This document shows, piece after piece, positions 27,568 to 38,003 of a DNA stretch of 64,000 nucleotides. The stretch's first letter is position 1. The number at the start of each line of letters is the position of its first letter. This stretch comes from Pseudovibrio sp000156235 (GTDB lineage: Bacteria; Pseudomonadota; Alphaproteobacteria; Rhizobiales; Stappiaceae). The translations under genes were made by a program, and so were the position numbers. The stretch lies in assembly GCF_000156235.1 (NCBI RefSeq), contig NZ_DS996814.1:1-64000 (forward strand). Reading direction: 5' to 3'. A model generated the notes under the pieces. That model saw only the letters and a program-made list of their open reading frames with translations, was not told the origin of the DNA and ran no database searches.

Positions 27568-28305
27568 ATGAAATTGCAAAGCCGTAGCAAAAAATTCGTC
27601 GTTCGCGCCTCTTTTGTTTGCGGGCTCTCTCTCGCACTATCTGCCTGTATGACAGGAAATGGTGACTTCAGCGATGGCACAGAAACCACTGAAACCAGCT
27701 TGATGACCGGTGTGTTGAGTGCAGTTGGTCTGGAATCCCAGCGCAATTCGGATATCGAGTACAAAGAGCGTGCGCCGCTTGTTATGCCGACACAGGCAGG
27801 CAACCTGCCTCAGCCAGACGGTCGTAAGCTTTCTGAAGTAGCAAGCAACTGGCCAGTTGACCGCTCCAAGGAAGAGCTTGAAGAGATCCGTGCGTTCTAC
27901 AAGGTTGAGCCAGGCGAGCCTTTGAGCATCGAGCAGATGCGCGGCCACCCTGCTTTGAAAAAAGCTGCGGCCCGTCCTCGTGACTTTGCTGCAGAGAAGC
28001 GCCAACAGCAGCTTCTTGACGGTGACAAGTTGAGCCCTGCAGAACTGGCTGCCCTTGGCAAACAGTATCAGGAAGCGAAAAAGCAGCTTGGCGGTAAGGA
28101 TGTGGAAGCTCCAATCTGTTCACCTGAAGATCCTACCTGTAAGCCTACCCGCAAATATCTGACTGAGCCTCCAGTCGCTTACTCCACTCCTGTTGCAGGC
28201 GTAGCCTTTGCAACACCGGAAGTGGATGAGAGCGAGCTTGTACGCCAGAAGCGTGAAGCAGCTGCGATTGAAGACGGTGCTCGCATCGACATGAGCAAGC
28301 AGTAA
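27568..28305 (+). CDS. Hypothetical outer-membrane lipoprotein (position of BamF/DUF3035-like genes)
   Basis: The 245-residue protein has a lipoprotein signal peptide ending in the lipobox LSAC, with the acylated cysteine near residue 31. After a Thr/Glu-rich linker it reads IEYKERAPLVMPTQAGNLPQPDG. A short APLV-PP-type motif of this kind occurs in DUF3035 (BamF) lipoproteins, which lie between lspA and M16 peptidase genes in some alphaproteobacteria. The rest is helical and charged, longer than DUF3035, and not recognised, so the BamF link is only positional inference. AAGGG lies four bases before the ATG at 27568. A perfect terminator follows. Confidence 0.65.
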   Translation: MKLQSRSKKFVVRASFVCGLSLALSACMTGNGDFSDGTETTETSLMTGVLSAVGLESQRNSDIEYKERAPLVMPTQAGNLPQPDGRKLSEVASNWPVDRSKEELEEIRAFYKVEPGEPLSIEQMRGHPALKKAAARPRDFAAEKRQQQLLDGDKLSPAELAALGKQYQEAKKQLGGKDVEAPICSPEDPTCKPTRKYLTEPPVAYSTPVAGVAFATPEVDESELVRQKREAAAIEDGARIDMSKQ

Positions 28306-28362
28306 GAGAGACCTCTCTCAGGGCGTTAAAAGCCCGCTGAAAGCCTTAGTAAATTATGAAGC

Positions 28363-28388
28363 AAGCGCGACGATGTTCGCGCTTTTTT
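28363..28388 (+). terminator. Terminator after the lipoprotein gene
   Basis: An 8-bp perfect stem (AAGCGCGA with TCGCGCTT), a six-base loop and a T-run. It separates ileS-lspA-lipoprotein from the M16 pair. Confidence 0.8.
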
Positions 28389-28492
28389 CATTATAGCTGC
28401 AATAGATTACGAATAATTCACGAGGAGATTAACCACAATCACGCTATAGGTAGGGCAGCTGTGTCCTGCTCATTTTAAAGGGAGCCCCCTAC

Positions 28493-29902
28493 GTGACTGG
28501 TCGATCTCTCACGCTTAAAGCCCTTGCTTTAAGTCTCGTTGTTTTCGCAAGCCCAGTATTGCCCGTGGCTGCGGATACAACAGGGAAAGCTTCAATCGAA
28601 GACTTCTCCAAAATTCGCATCGGTGGAACCGATGTCTCTCAAAGCACGCTCGACAACGGCCTTCAGGTGGTTGTTATCCCAGATCGCCGTGCACCCATCG
28701 TAACGCATATGGTGTGGTACCGCGTTGGCGCTGCTGATGAAGAACCCGGTAAATCGGGCCTCGCGCATTTTCTAGAACATCTCATGTTTAAGGGAACCAA
28801 GAATACACCGGAAGGTGAGTTCTCCAAGATGGTTGCTCAGGTTGGTGGTCAAGAAAACGCCTTTACCTCTCAGGATTATACTGCCTACTACCAGCAGGTT
28901 GCCAAAGAGCATCTGGAGATGATGATGGGCTATGAAGCCGATCGCATGTCCAACCTGATCCTGACCGAGAAGCAGGTTAACCCGGAACGCGACGTGGTGC
29001 TGGAAGAGCGCTCGCAGCGCGTGGATCGCAGCCCGGCAGCTCGTCTTTCCGAAACCTTTGATCAGGTCCTGTTTCCAAACAGCCCCTATGGTATTCCGGT
29101 TATCGGGTGGAAGGATGAAATCCAAAGCCTGAACAAAGACGATGCAATCGCGTTTTACGACAAGTACTACACCCCGAACAACGCCATCCTGATTGTGGCG
29201 GGTGATGTAACCTCCGAAGACGTTATGGATCTTGCCAAGAAGACTTACGGCAAGGTGGAACAGCGTGCAGAGCCAGGTCCTCGTGATCGCCCGCATGTGC
29301 AGATCGTTCCGGGCAACCGTGAAGTGAGCCTGCAGAGCGATCAGGTTGCTCAGCCAAGCCTGCAGCATGGCTGGATCGTTCCAAGCTCTACCACTGCGGA
29401 GCCAACTGAATCTGAAGCTTTGGAAGTTCTCTCTGACATTCTGGGTGGTGGCGTTAACAGCCGCCTGTACCAAGAGCTCGTGATTGAGGGCGAAATGGCG
29501 ACCAGTGCAGGTGCCTGGTATCAGTCTACCGCTTTGGATGACACACGTCTCATTCTCTATTCCTCACCGAAGGATGGCGTTTCTCTGGAAGAGCTGGAGA
29601 AGAAGGCGCTTTCTATTGTGAATGACCTTCTGGAAAACGGTGTCACTGCTGAGGAAGTAGAACGTTCCAAGCGCTCCATGCTGGCCTCTGCAATCTATGC
29701 CCAAGACAAGCAGGATGTTCTGGCTCGTATTTTTGGCACCGCACTGACAACAGGTGGCTCTGTCGACAAAGTACAGACATGGCCTGCGCGGGTTGCGAAG
29801 GTGACACCTGAACAGGTTCAGGCCGTTGCACAGAAGTACCTTACTGAAACCAGCGTGGCAAGCTATCTGATGCCAGCTGCTCCAGCAGAAACCGTAGAGT
29901 GA
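28493..29902 (+). CDS. M16 family zinc metallopeptidase, catalytically complete
   Basis: The 469-residue protein has a signal-like N-terminus (LKALALSLVVFASPVLPVAA), so it is probably periplasmic. The inverted zinc motif HFLEH lies at residues 92-96, in GLAHFLEHLMFKGTKNTPEGEF, with the third ligand in the downstream ERDVVLEER helix. A second M16 domain (HGWIVPSSTTAEP onward) completes the clamshell. The start is GTG at 28493, supported by AAAGGGAG upstream. It precedes an M16 partner without the zinc motif by 13 bases; such active/inactive pairs form heterodimers in related bacteria. Confidence 0.9.
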   Translation: MTGRSLTLKALALSLVVFASPVLPVAADTTGKASIEDFSKIRIGGTDVSQSTLDNGLQVVVIPDRRAPIVTHMVWYRVGAADEEPGKSGLAHFLEHLMFKGTKNTPEGEFSKMVAQVGGQENAFTSQDYTAYYQQVAKEHLEMMMGYEADRMSNLILTEKQVNPERDVVLEERSQRVDRSPAARLSETFDQVLFPNSPYGIPVIGWKDEIQSLNKDDAIAFYDKYYTPNNAILIVAGDVTSEDVMDLAKKTYGKVEQRAEPGPRDRPHVQIVPGNREVSLQSDQVAQPSLQHGWIVPSSTTAEPTESEALEVLSDILGGGVNSRLYQELVIEGEMATSAGAWYQSTALDDTRLILYSSPKDGVSLEELEKKALSIVNDLLENGVTAEEVERSKRSMLASAIYAQDKQDVLARIFGTALTTGGSVDKVQTWPARVAKVTPEQVQAVAQKYLTETSVASYLMPAAPAETVE

Positions 29903-29915
29903 GAGGGGACGCTCC

Positions 29916-31271
29916 ATGAAAGCTAAAGTTCTTATGGCAGCTTCTGCCTCCGCTTCCCGACTGACAGCAAGCCTGTTTGCTCTGATGGCTTTATCATTCC
30001 TGATCGTTGCCAGCTTTGCGCAGAGCAGTCAGGCGATCGAGATCAAAGAGGTCAAGAGCCCCGGCGGCATCACAGCGTGGTTGGTGGAAGATTACACTGT
30101 GCCAATCATTGCGCTGAACTTTGCGTTTGCAGGTGGCAGCTCTCAGGACACAGATGCCAAACTTGGTGTGACCAATCTGCTAAGCACAATGCTTGATGAA
30201 GGTGCTGGCGATCTGGATTCTCAGGCTTTTCAGGGTCGCCTTGAAGACCTGACCATGAGCCTTTCCTTCAGCACAGGCCGTGATTTCTTCTATGGCTCCT
30301 TCCAGAGCTTACAGGCGAACAAGGACCATACTTTTGAGATGCTGCGTCTGGCGGTCAATGAACCTCGCTTTGATGCTGTTCCGCTGGAGCGCATGAAAGC
30401 ACAGACCATCTCTGGTATTCGTCGCAGCCTGAAACGCCCTGATGCGCTGGCGGGTCTGACCCTGTCCAAGACCATCTTCCCGGATCATCCTTATGGCCGC
30501 CCTAGCCGTGGCACTGAGGACACCGTTTCCAAGTTGACTTCTGACGACCTGAAGGCACAGCGCGCAAAGATCTTTGCAAAGGACTCTTTGAAGATCGGTG
30601 TTGTTGGTGCAATCAGCGCAGATGAACTGGCCGTGGTTTTGGACAAGGTCTTTGCAGACCTGCCTGAAAGCGGTGATCTGATTGAGATTCCAAATGTAGA
30701 ACCAGTGACCGACAAGAATGTGCATGTGGACTTTGAAAGCCCGCAGACCTCCATTCAGTTCGCTCTGCCGGGTTACAAGCGCCACGATCCTAAGTTCATG
30801 TCTGCGTTCGTGATGAACCACATTCTGGGTGGCGGCACGTTCTCCTCATGGCTTTACAACGAGATCCGTGAGCAGCGTGGCCTTGCTTATTCTGTCGGCT
30901 CCTATCTGGTTCCTTACCAGCACGCTGCTCTGCTGATGGGTTCCACAGGCACACGTGCGGACAAAGCTGGTGAAGCGATTGATATCATCAAAGCGCAAAT
31001 GGAACGCATGGCGCAGACTGGTCCTACCCCAGCAGAGCTTGAGGAAGCTAAGTCTTACCTGACCGGCTCTTATGCTCTTAACTTCGACAGCTCCAGCAGC
31101 ATTGCTCGTCAGCTGACAGGCATTCAAACTCAAGGGCTTGGTATCGATTACATCGACAAGCGCAATGAGATGGTTGAAGCGGTCACGCTGGAAGGTGTTC
31201 GCGAAGTTGCGCGGGACATGTTTGATGGTATCGAGCCAACATTCGTTACAGTTGGCAAGCCGCTAAACTGA
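29916..31271 (+). CDS. M16 family peptidase-like protein, zinc motif absent
   Basis: The 451-residue partner of the preceding gene has a signal peptide (ALMALSFLIVASFAQSSQA) and two M16 domains. At the expected HxxEH site it reads LGVTNLLSTMLDEGAGD, so it cannot bind zinc the usual way. The C-terminal domain keeps the R/Y loop (LYNEIREQRGLAYSVGSYL) used for substrate clamping in the partner subunit. It probably forms a periplasmic heterodimer with the active subunit. AGAGGGGA lies nine bases before the ATG. A terminator follows and overlaps the end of the convergent EAL gene. Confidence 0.9.
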   Translation: MKAKVLMAASASASRLTASLFALMALSFLIVASFAQSSQAIEIKEVKSPGGITAWLVEDYTVPIIALNFAFAGGSSQDTDAKLGVTNLLSTMLDEGAGDLDSQAFQGRLEDLTMSLSFSTGRDFFYGSFQSLQANKDHTFEMLRLAVNEPRFDAVPLERMKAQTISGIRRSLKRPDALAGLTLSKTIFPDHPYGRPSRGTEDTVSKLTSDDLKAQRAKIFAKDSLKIGVVGAISADELAVVLDKVFADLPESGDLIEIPNVEPVTDKNVHVDFESPQTSIQFALPGYKRHDPKFMSAFVMNHILGGGTFSSWLYNEIREQRGLAYSVGSYLVPYQHAALLMGSTGTRADKAGEAIDIIKAQMERMAQTGPTPAELEEAKSYLTGSYALNFDSSSSIARQLTGIQTQGLGIDYIDKRNEMVEAVTLEGVREVARDMFDGIEPTFVTVGKPLN

Positions 31272-31299
31272 TCCTGAGAGAAATCGAGAAATTGCAGCA

Positions 31300-31334
31300 G
31301 GCGAGTTGATGAAAATCAGCTCGCCTCTCTTTTT
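31300..31334 (+). terminator. Terminator between the M16 pair and the EAL gene
   Basis: GGCGAG-TGAT pairs with ATCA-CTCGCC around GAAA, followed by TCTCTTTTT. The stop codon of the convergent EAL gene (31316-31318) lies within the stem. Confidence 0.75.
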
Positions 31335-32743
31335 AGCGGGCGTGGGTTTGGAGCCCCCTGCAGAACATCCGCACGTACCGGACGTGGCGGTGAAAACAGG
31401 AAGCCCTGCGCGCAGCGTACGTCCATTTCCAGAAGCTCCAGCACAGCGCTTTCACTTTCTACGTGATCCACGATGAGCTCAATGCCATAGCGCTGCAACA
31501 GGCTGCCAAAGTCTGCCGGGTGGATGTTGCTCTTGGCCAGATCATCTTCATGCAGCAGTAAACGGGATGCGTGCAGTTTGGCAAAGCGGAAGCCGCGATC
31601 TGCCAGCGCACGGAAGTCCATGCGCAGATCTGTGATGCGGTCTACTGAGAACCGGAAGCCCAGTTCAGCGAGTGCTGCCAGGCTTTCGTACTCAATCGCG
31701 CTCATGACAGCGACATCGGCCTGCGAGAACTCGAAGATCAGCAGGTCAGAGTACGTGTCGTTGGCACGCACAAACTCCAGGAAGCCCGGGAAGAAGTTTT
31801 CATCCATGAGCGTGCTTGGAGACAGATTGCAGAACAGGCCTGCTTCTCTGTTGCGTGTTGCCAAGCGCTTGAGGATCTGGAGAGAACGGAACAGCAGGAT
31901 GTTGTCGATTGCCGGCATCTGGCCGGTACGATCAGCTTCCTGCAGAAACTCGATTGGTTCCAGCGTGTCCCCATTGGCTTTGCGCAGACGGGTCAACGCT
32001 TCGTAGTAGCGGACGCGGCGCTGCGGCAAAGTCACTATTGGCTGGAGGTACAGATCTACCCTGCCCGCTTCGATACTGGCGCGGATTTCCTCAGCCAGTG
32101 CAGCATTCGGATGGTGCATGCGCGGAGCGGCCGGACGCTTCATCTCTGGCGCGCGGGTTTCAGCAAATGTTTCCTGCGGTGAGGCCATTGGCTTGCGTGC
32201 CGCACTCGCAAATGCAGCAGCTGCCTGACTTGCCAGATCGACAGATGGTTCCTTGGCTACAGTCGCTTGAGGAGATGCCAGACGCTGTGCTGGTTGCGGC
32301 TGCAGCATGGCCTGCTTAGTGCGCTGGTCCTCAATGGCGATGCCCTGATCCTCGATACGGGTTTCCATATCCGCCATGGCTTCTGCCATCTGCTTTACGA
32401 GGGAGCCAATGACTTCGACCTCTGCGAACAGCGGATCAATCTCTTCACGGGTACGGCGCGGGATGTTGTGTTCGACGCCGGTGAGACGGCCTTCGAGATT
32501 TCCAACATCATCATCGATGACCGCGATGCGCTCTTCCAGACGATTAACGGCTTCAGATACCGCAGATTTTTCCTGAGAGCGGGTCAGCATGAAATGGATG
32601 AAGATCATGGTGCACATCGCCGTGAAAGAAACGGTGATGGCTTCGCCAACGGGACGCGCAAAAAGATAGACCATCACTGTGCCGCAAGAGGCTGCAATGG
32701 CTAAAATAGAAAACAAAATGGAAATGTTCGCCAAGCGCGTCAT
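31316..32743 (-). CDS. Membrane-anchored coiled-coil protein with degenerate EAL domain (TipF-like layout)
   Basis: The 475-residue protein has two N-terminal membrane helices (about residues 7-29 and 36-53), a coiled coil to about 140, an Ala/Pro-rich linker, and an EAL domain from about 215. The EAL signature itself (YYEALTRL, residues 248-250) and FCNLSPSTL are kept. The DDFG metal motif reads VDRITD, and the AEGVE equivalent reads VDHVES, so phosphodiesterase activity on cyclic di-GMP is doubtful. Binding is still possible. The same order of helices, coiled coil and degenerate EAL is known in Caulobacter TipF, a c-di-GMP-binding flagellar positioning factor; homology here is inference. 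GAGG precedes the ATG. Confidence 0.75.
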   Translation of the reverse strand: MTRLANISILFSILAIAASCGTVMVYLFARPVGEAITVSFTAMCTMIFIHFMLTRSQEKSAVSEAVNRLEERIAVIDDDVGNLEGRLTGVEHNIPRRTREEIDPLFAEVEVIGSLVKQMAEAMADMETRIEDQGIAIEDQRTKQAMLQPQPAQRLASPQATVAKEPSVDLASQAAAAFASAARKPMASPQETFAETRAPEMKRPAAPRMHHPNAALAEEIRASIEAGRVDLYLQPIVTLPQRRVRYYEALTRLRKANGDTLEPIEFLQEADRTGQMPAIDNILLFRSLQILKRLATRNREAGLFCNLSPSTLMDENFFPGFLEFVRANDTYSDLLIFEFSQADVAVMSAIEYESLAALAELGFRFSVDRITDLRMDFRALADRGFRFAKLHASRLLLHEDDLAKSNIHPADFGSLLQRYGIELIVDHVESESAVLELLEMDVRCAQGFLFSPPRPVRADVLQGAPNPRPLKREAS

Positions 32744-33123
32744 AACCTCAAAAGTACCTGTTGGTCCGAATCAGAGAATACATACCTGAATTTTGCCGCA
32801 TTTACCGAGGCCCTTCGAACCCTATACCCATCATATTTCTAGGGAAAACCCGTGTTGTCCCCGCAAGAATGACAATCAAGCTACATATATCATCGATGCA
32901 TACGATTTTCGTCATAATCGCGAGCTGAACTTGGGTGTGTGATTCCGCCTCATGGTGAATTTTATCAGGCGAGAAAGTTGCCTGAAGCGTTCTGGGCAGT
33001 AGAAATTAACTGCATAATGCAACCAACCTCAAAAACGAAAAGGGTTTGTTTACCCTGTTTGCACAAACTCAGGGTGTCGAATGATTTTCGACCTGATGTA
33101 TTGATTTTTGAGGTTGCCTGCCA
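32744..33123. other. Divergent intergenic spacer, 380 bases
   Basis: It lies between the EAL gene and the sigma-54 activator gene and should hold both promoters. It is AT-rich around 32880-32930. I could not identify a -24/-12 sigma-54 element or any RNA structure with confidence. Confidence 0.4.
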
Positions 33124-34575
33124 ATGGGATCCCCCAAAGCTAACAATAGGTTTTTGAACGCCTGTGTCGTGGACACCAATCGCACAGAGGCTCGCAAAAC
33201 CAGCAGCGCTTTGTCGAAGTACGTGACCAGCGGACAACCTGCGCATATTCTTTCCAGCAAAGAGCATGCAGTCGCTTTTCTGCGGCATACCCCAATCAAT
33301 ATCGTCATTGTCGACCTTGAGTGCATTGGCGGAGAAGCTGAGCTTTCAGAGATCGTTGCTGCTGCGCCACGCGCGGTTTTGATCGCTGTGAGCGCCAAGG
33401 GTTCTGTGAGCCGTGCCATGAATGCTATGCGCAACGGTGCGCATGACTTTTTGACCAAGCCTTACACCAGCGAAATGCTTCTGGAGAAGCTTGAGGCGCA
33501 TCTCGGTGTCTTCAAATCCGCAGCCCCTTCGCCGTCTGTGACAGCATCTACTGGTTCCGATGCGATTGTCTCCGGTGAAGCATCGGGAACCTCCTCTCAG
33601 TTTGAAGGGTTTGTTGGTTCCTCCAACCGCATGCAGAGCGTTTATACGCAGATCAAACGGATGGCGACATCCAGTGCGCCGGCGTTCATTACCGGGGAAT
33701 CAGGTACAGGCAAGGAACTGTGTGCACAGGCGCTTCACGCCAGATCTGCGCGGAAAGCTGGGCCTTTTGTCGCAATCAACTGTGGAGCGATTCCAGCCAA
33801 TCTGATGGAGTCTGAAATCTTCGGTCATGCACGTGGTGCCTTTACCGGAGCAGACGAAGCCAGAGCCGGTGCGGCCGAGCTTGCCGACGGTGGAACACTG
33901 TTCCTGGATGAGATCGGTGAGATGGAACTTTGCCTGCAGAGCAAGCTGCTGCGCTTCCTACAAACCGGCTCCATTCAGCGTGTTGGCGAGCACAAGACCC
34001 GTTCGCTGGACTTGCGCGTGATCTGTGCGACGAACAGAGATCCAAAAACTGAAATTGCAGCTGGTCGCTTCCGTGAAGATCTGTTTTATCGCCTTCATGT
34101 GTTGCCAATCCGTTTGCCAGCTCTTCGTGAGCGCCGAGAGGATATTCCGTCCCTCGCCCTCACCTTCCTGAAGAAGTACGCAGAAGAGGAAAACCGCAGA
34201 TTTCAGCGCTTTTCAACTTATGCAGAAGCGCTTCTGCTCCAGCATAACTGGCCGGGCAACGTGCGTGAGCTGGAGAATGTCATTCGCCAGCTTGTGGTGA
34301 TGAATGACGGTGATGAAGTCACCGAGCTCATGCTTTCTCCGTTGCTGCGTGAGCAGACTGTGCCGGTGCTCTCTGAGATCGCATTTGGCACTGCTGAACC
34401 TGCCCCAAGCATGGGTCGTTCCATCGAGCCGCTCTGGTTCCAGGAAAAGCAGATTATCGAGACGACGCTGGAGACGTTTGACGGCAATATCGCGCTTGCG
34501 GCAGCGGCGCTGGAAATCAGCCCTTCTACCATTTATCGCAAGAAGCAGTCCTGGGCTGAGCGCGCCAACGCGTGA
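33124..34575 (+). CDS. Sigma-54-dependent response regulator (NtrC/LuxO type)
   Basis: The 483-residue activator has three parts. A receiver domain covers about residues 12-125: the phosphoacceptor Asp is in VIVDLECIGG, Lys in FLTKPY, but only one of the usual two acidic pocket residues is present in ACVVDT. The AAA+ domain covers about 165-400, with Walker A GESGTGKE, the GAFTGA loop that contacts sigma-54, Walker B GGTLFLDEIGE and the RVGEHKTR region. A Fis-type helix-turn-helix at the end reads GNIALAAAALEISPSTIYRKK. It should activate sigma-54 promoters by ATP hydrolysis. No histidine kinase is adjacent, so the partner is unknown. Confidence 0.88.
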   Translation: MGSPKANNRFLNACVVDTNRTEARKTSSALSKYVTSGQPAHILSSKEHAVAFLRHTPINIVIVDLECIGGEAELSEIVAAAPRAVLIAVSAKGSVSRAMNAMRNGAHDFLTKPYTSEMLLEKLEAHLGVFKSAAPSPSVTASTGSDAIVSGEASGTSSQFEGFVGSSNRMQSVYTQIKRMATSSAPAFITGESGTGKELCAQALHARSARKAGPFVAINCGAIPANLMESEIFGHARGAFTGADEARAGAAELADGGTLFLDEIGEMELCLQSKLLRFLQTGSIQRVGEHKTRSLDLRVICATNRDPKTEIAAGRFREDLFYRLHVLPIRLPALRERREDIPSLALTFLKKYAEEENRRFQRFSTYAEALLLQHNWPGNVRELENVIRQLVVMNDGDEVTELMLSPLLREQTVPVLSEIAFGTAEPAPSMGRSIEPLWFQEKQIIETTLETFDGNIALAAAALEISPSTIYRKKQSWAERANA

Positions 34576-34629
34576 TGGTGTGCGTGGTAATTGCTTAACC
34601 ATCGCATGAGGAATGTCTTCACGACACAT

Positions 34630-34674
34630 ATCTAAGCTGCCTCAGGAATTGGGGCAGTATTGTCTCCCTTAGAT
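34630..34674 (+). other. Possible RNA hairpin upstream of the secreted-protein gene
   Basis: ATCTAAG-CTGCC (34630-34641) pairs with GGCAG (34653-34657) and CTTAGAT (34668-34674), with a ten-base bulge on the 3' side. It could be a weak terminator of the activator gene or a leader element for the gene at 34750. Confidence 0.3.
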
Positions 34675-34749
34675 TTAAGAGTTATACCACCGCCAAGAAT
34701 CAGGTGAGTGCCGCAGATTTTGTGTTCTGCTGGCTCTAGGGGGCTAAGA

Positions 34750-35322
34750 ATGCCATTTACAGTGAAAGGGATGTCAGCTGCAAAAGCTGCGACCTGTTCC
34801 ATCTTTGCGGTTGCTTTGTTGGGTAGCACCGCATCTGCTGAAGAAGCGACGGCGCTGAGCGCTGACTTTAAAGCTGCACAAGATGCATATGCCGTTGCCT
34901 GGCAGCAGCAGCCACTCGCTTTTACCGCAGCCAAATTCATTGCATTGCCAGCCGAGAGTTACGGTTCTTACACGCCTCTGGAAACTGCTGAGTTCCAGAG
35001 CGGTGATCCGTTGACCGTTTATGCTGAGCCTATTGGCTTTTCCTACAAGGAAACCGGCGGCAAGTATGCGATTGATCTGAGCGTGGACTTTGAACTGCGC
35101 AACACCACCGGTCAGGTGCTGGCATCTCAGGATGGGTTCACCACCTTGCATTCTGAGAGCTTCAACCAGATCCGTGAGTATCAGACTTCCCTCAGCTTCA
35201 ACCTGACTGGCTTGCAGACAGGTGAGTATGTGCTGAAGGTTCGGTTCAACGACGAGAACTCTGATAAGTCCGGCAGCTTTGAGCTTCCGTTCTCCATGAC
35301 AGAGGCAGCTCTTCAGAACTGA
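34750..35322 (+). CDS. Hypothetical secreted protein
   Basis: A 190-residue protein with a signal peptide (AATCSIFAVALLGSTASAEE, cut after ASA). The mature part contains alternating strands (PLTVYAEPIGFSY, YAIDLSVDFELRN, YVLKVRFNDENS) that suggest a small beta-sandwich, perhaps periplasmic. I do not recognise a family. The start at 34750 is set by AGGGGG some eight bases before it. It stands alone between the sigma-54 activator and groES, with a good terminator behind it. Confidence 0.6.
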   Translation: MPFTVKGMSAAKAATCSIFAVALLGSTASAEEATALSADFKAAQDAYAVAWQQQPLAFTAAKFIALPAESYGSYTPLETAEFQSGDPLTVYAEPIGFSYKETGGKYAIDLSVDFELRNTTGQVLASQDGFTTLHSESFNQIREYQTSLSFNLTGLQTGEYVLKVRFNDENSDKSGSFELPFSMTEAALQN

Positions 35323-35349
35323 TTGGCTTAAGCCTTACGCAGACCATTC

Positions 35350-35386
35350 AAAAGCTGGCTTTGATCTTAAAGCCGGCTTTTCTTTT
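35350..35386 (+). terminator. Terminator before the groESL promoter region
   Basis: AAAAGC-GGCTTT pairs with AAAGCC-GCTTTT (13-base arms with one mismatch) around a six-base loop, followed by CTTTT. Confidence 0.75.
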
Positions 35387-35530
35387 ACCTGATTCCGGGT
35401 TCCTGCGAACTTTCCTTATGCGACAGTCCATTGGTCTAATCTGGGTTGAGCTTGCACCCAGCTTACCCCCAAATTCTCGCAGTATTCCTATATTTTTTGC
35501 CGTTCAGATTATTTTTTTGCCGCTCTCTCC

Positions 35531-35559
35531 TTGACTATATAGAGGCGTGAAACTACATC
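35531..35559 (+). promoter_or_regulatory. Probable groES promoter
   Basis: TTGACT at 35531 and TACATC at 35554 are separated by 17 bases. The pair lies just before the CIRCE element, the usual arrangement for HrcA-controlled chaperonin operons. Confidence 0.45.
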
Positions 35560-35571
35560 ATTTCCCGGTTG

Positions 35572-35598
35572 TTAGCACTCTGCCTTTGGGAGTGCTAA
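35572..35598 (+). promoter_or_regulatory. CIRCE operator (HrcA binding site)
   Basis: TTAGCACTC, nine bases, then GAGTGCTAA: a perfect match to the CIRCE consensus inverted repeat. It lies 102 bases upstream of the groES start. HrcA repressor binds here and releases on heat shock. Confidence 0.95.
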
Positions 35599-35700
35599 TC
35601 ACTGTGGGGCCGCAAGGTTTCGCCCACTCTCAAAGTTTTTAACCTTCGCGTCCGGGCGTTGCCTAAAAGGGACGCTCGCGTATGAGAGGAAGAGCCAATT

Positions 35701-35988
35701 ATGAAGTTTCGTCCGCTACACGACCGTGTTGTCGTTCGCCGTATCGAGTCTGAAGAAAAGACTGCTGGTGGCATCATCATCCCTGACACTGCAAAAGAAA
35801 AGCCACAGGAAGGCGAAGTAGTTGCAGTAGGTCCTGGCGCACGCAAGGACAACGGTGAGCTGATCGCTATCGACCTTAAAGCTGGCGACCGCGTTCTGTT
35901 CGGCAAATGGTCCGGTACTGAAGTTAAGATCGACGGTGAAGACCTGCTGATCATGAAGGAATCTGACATCATGGGCGTTCTGGCTTAA
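35701..35988 (+). CDS. groES: Co-chaperonin GroES (Hsp10)
   Basis: The 95-residue protein is full length, with MKFRPLHDRVVVRRIESEE at the start. The mobile loop EKTAGGIIIPDTAKEKPQEG contacts GroEL and the roof and core strands follow. It caps the GroEL folding chamber in the cytoplasm. GAGGAAG lies about ten bases before the ATG. It begins the operon under CIRCE control, with groEL 63 bases downstream. Confidence 0.98.
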   Translation: MKFRPLHDRVVVRRIESEEKTAGGIIIPDTAKEKPQEGEVVAVGPGARKDNGELIAIDLKAGDRVLFGKWSGTEVKIDGEDLLIMKESDIMGVLA

Positions 35989-36051
35989 TTAAAGCCATCG
36001 AGCAAACCCTCGTTCCTTCTGTAATTACAAGAATTTAAGTGAGACAAACAA

Positions 36052-37704
<1,653 letters not shown>

Positions 37705-37732
37705 GCCAATCCCTCATAAGTCTATGAGAATT

Positions 37733-37759
37733 AGGGCGTCCCTCGGGGCGCCCTTTTTG
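37733..37759 (+). terminator. Terminator of the groESL operon
   Basis: AGGGCG pairs with CGCCCT around a short GC-rich loop, and five T follow, 29 bases after the groEL stop. Confidence 0.85.
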
Positions 37760-38003
37760 TTGCCAGGCCTCAAATTTTCCCGCTGACACATTTAAAGCAA
37801 ATGAGGTTTGGCGGATATCCTGCCTGATTGAAAACGCCAACATCCTTTATGGCTGGTAACCTGAGACCCAAGTTCCTTTCACGTTTCATAAGGATCCAAG
37901 TTTCATATTCAAGCCTTAAACAGCCTTCGTTTCCAACCATGCTTTACGAGAAAACTCGGCCCGGGCGATGTTTCAGGCACAAGAAAGGGCGATGGGCCTC
38001 AGA

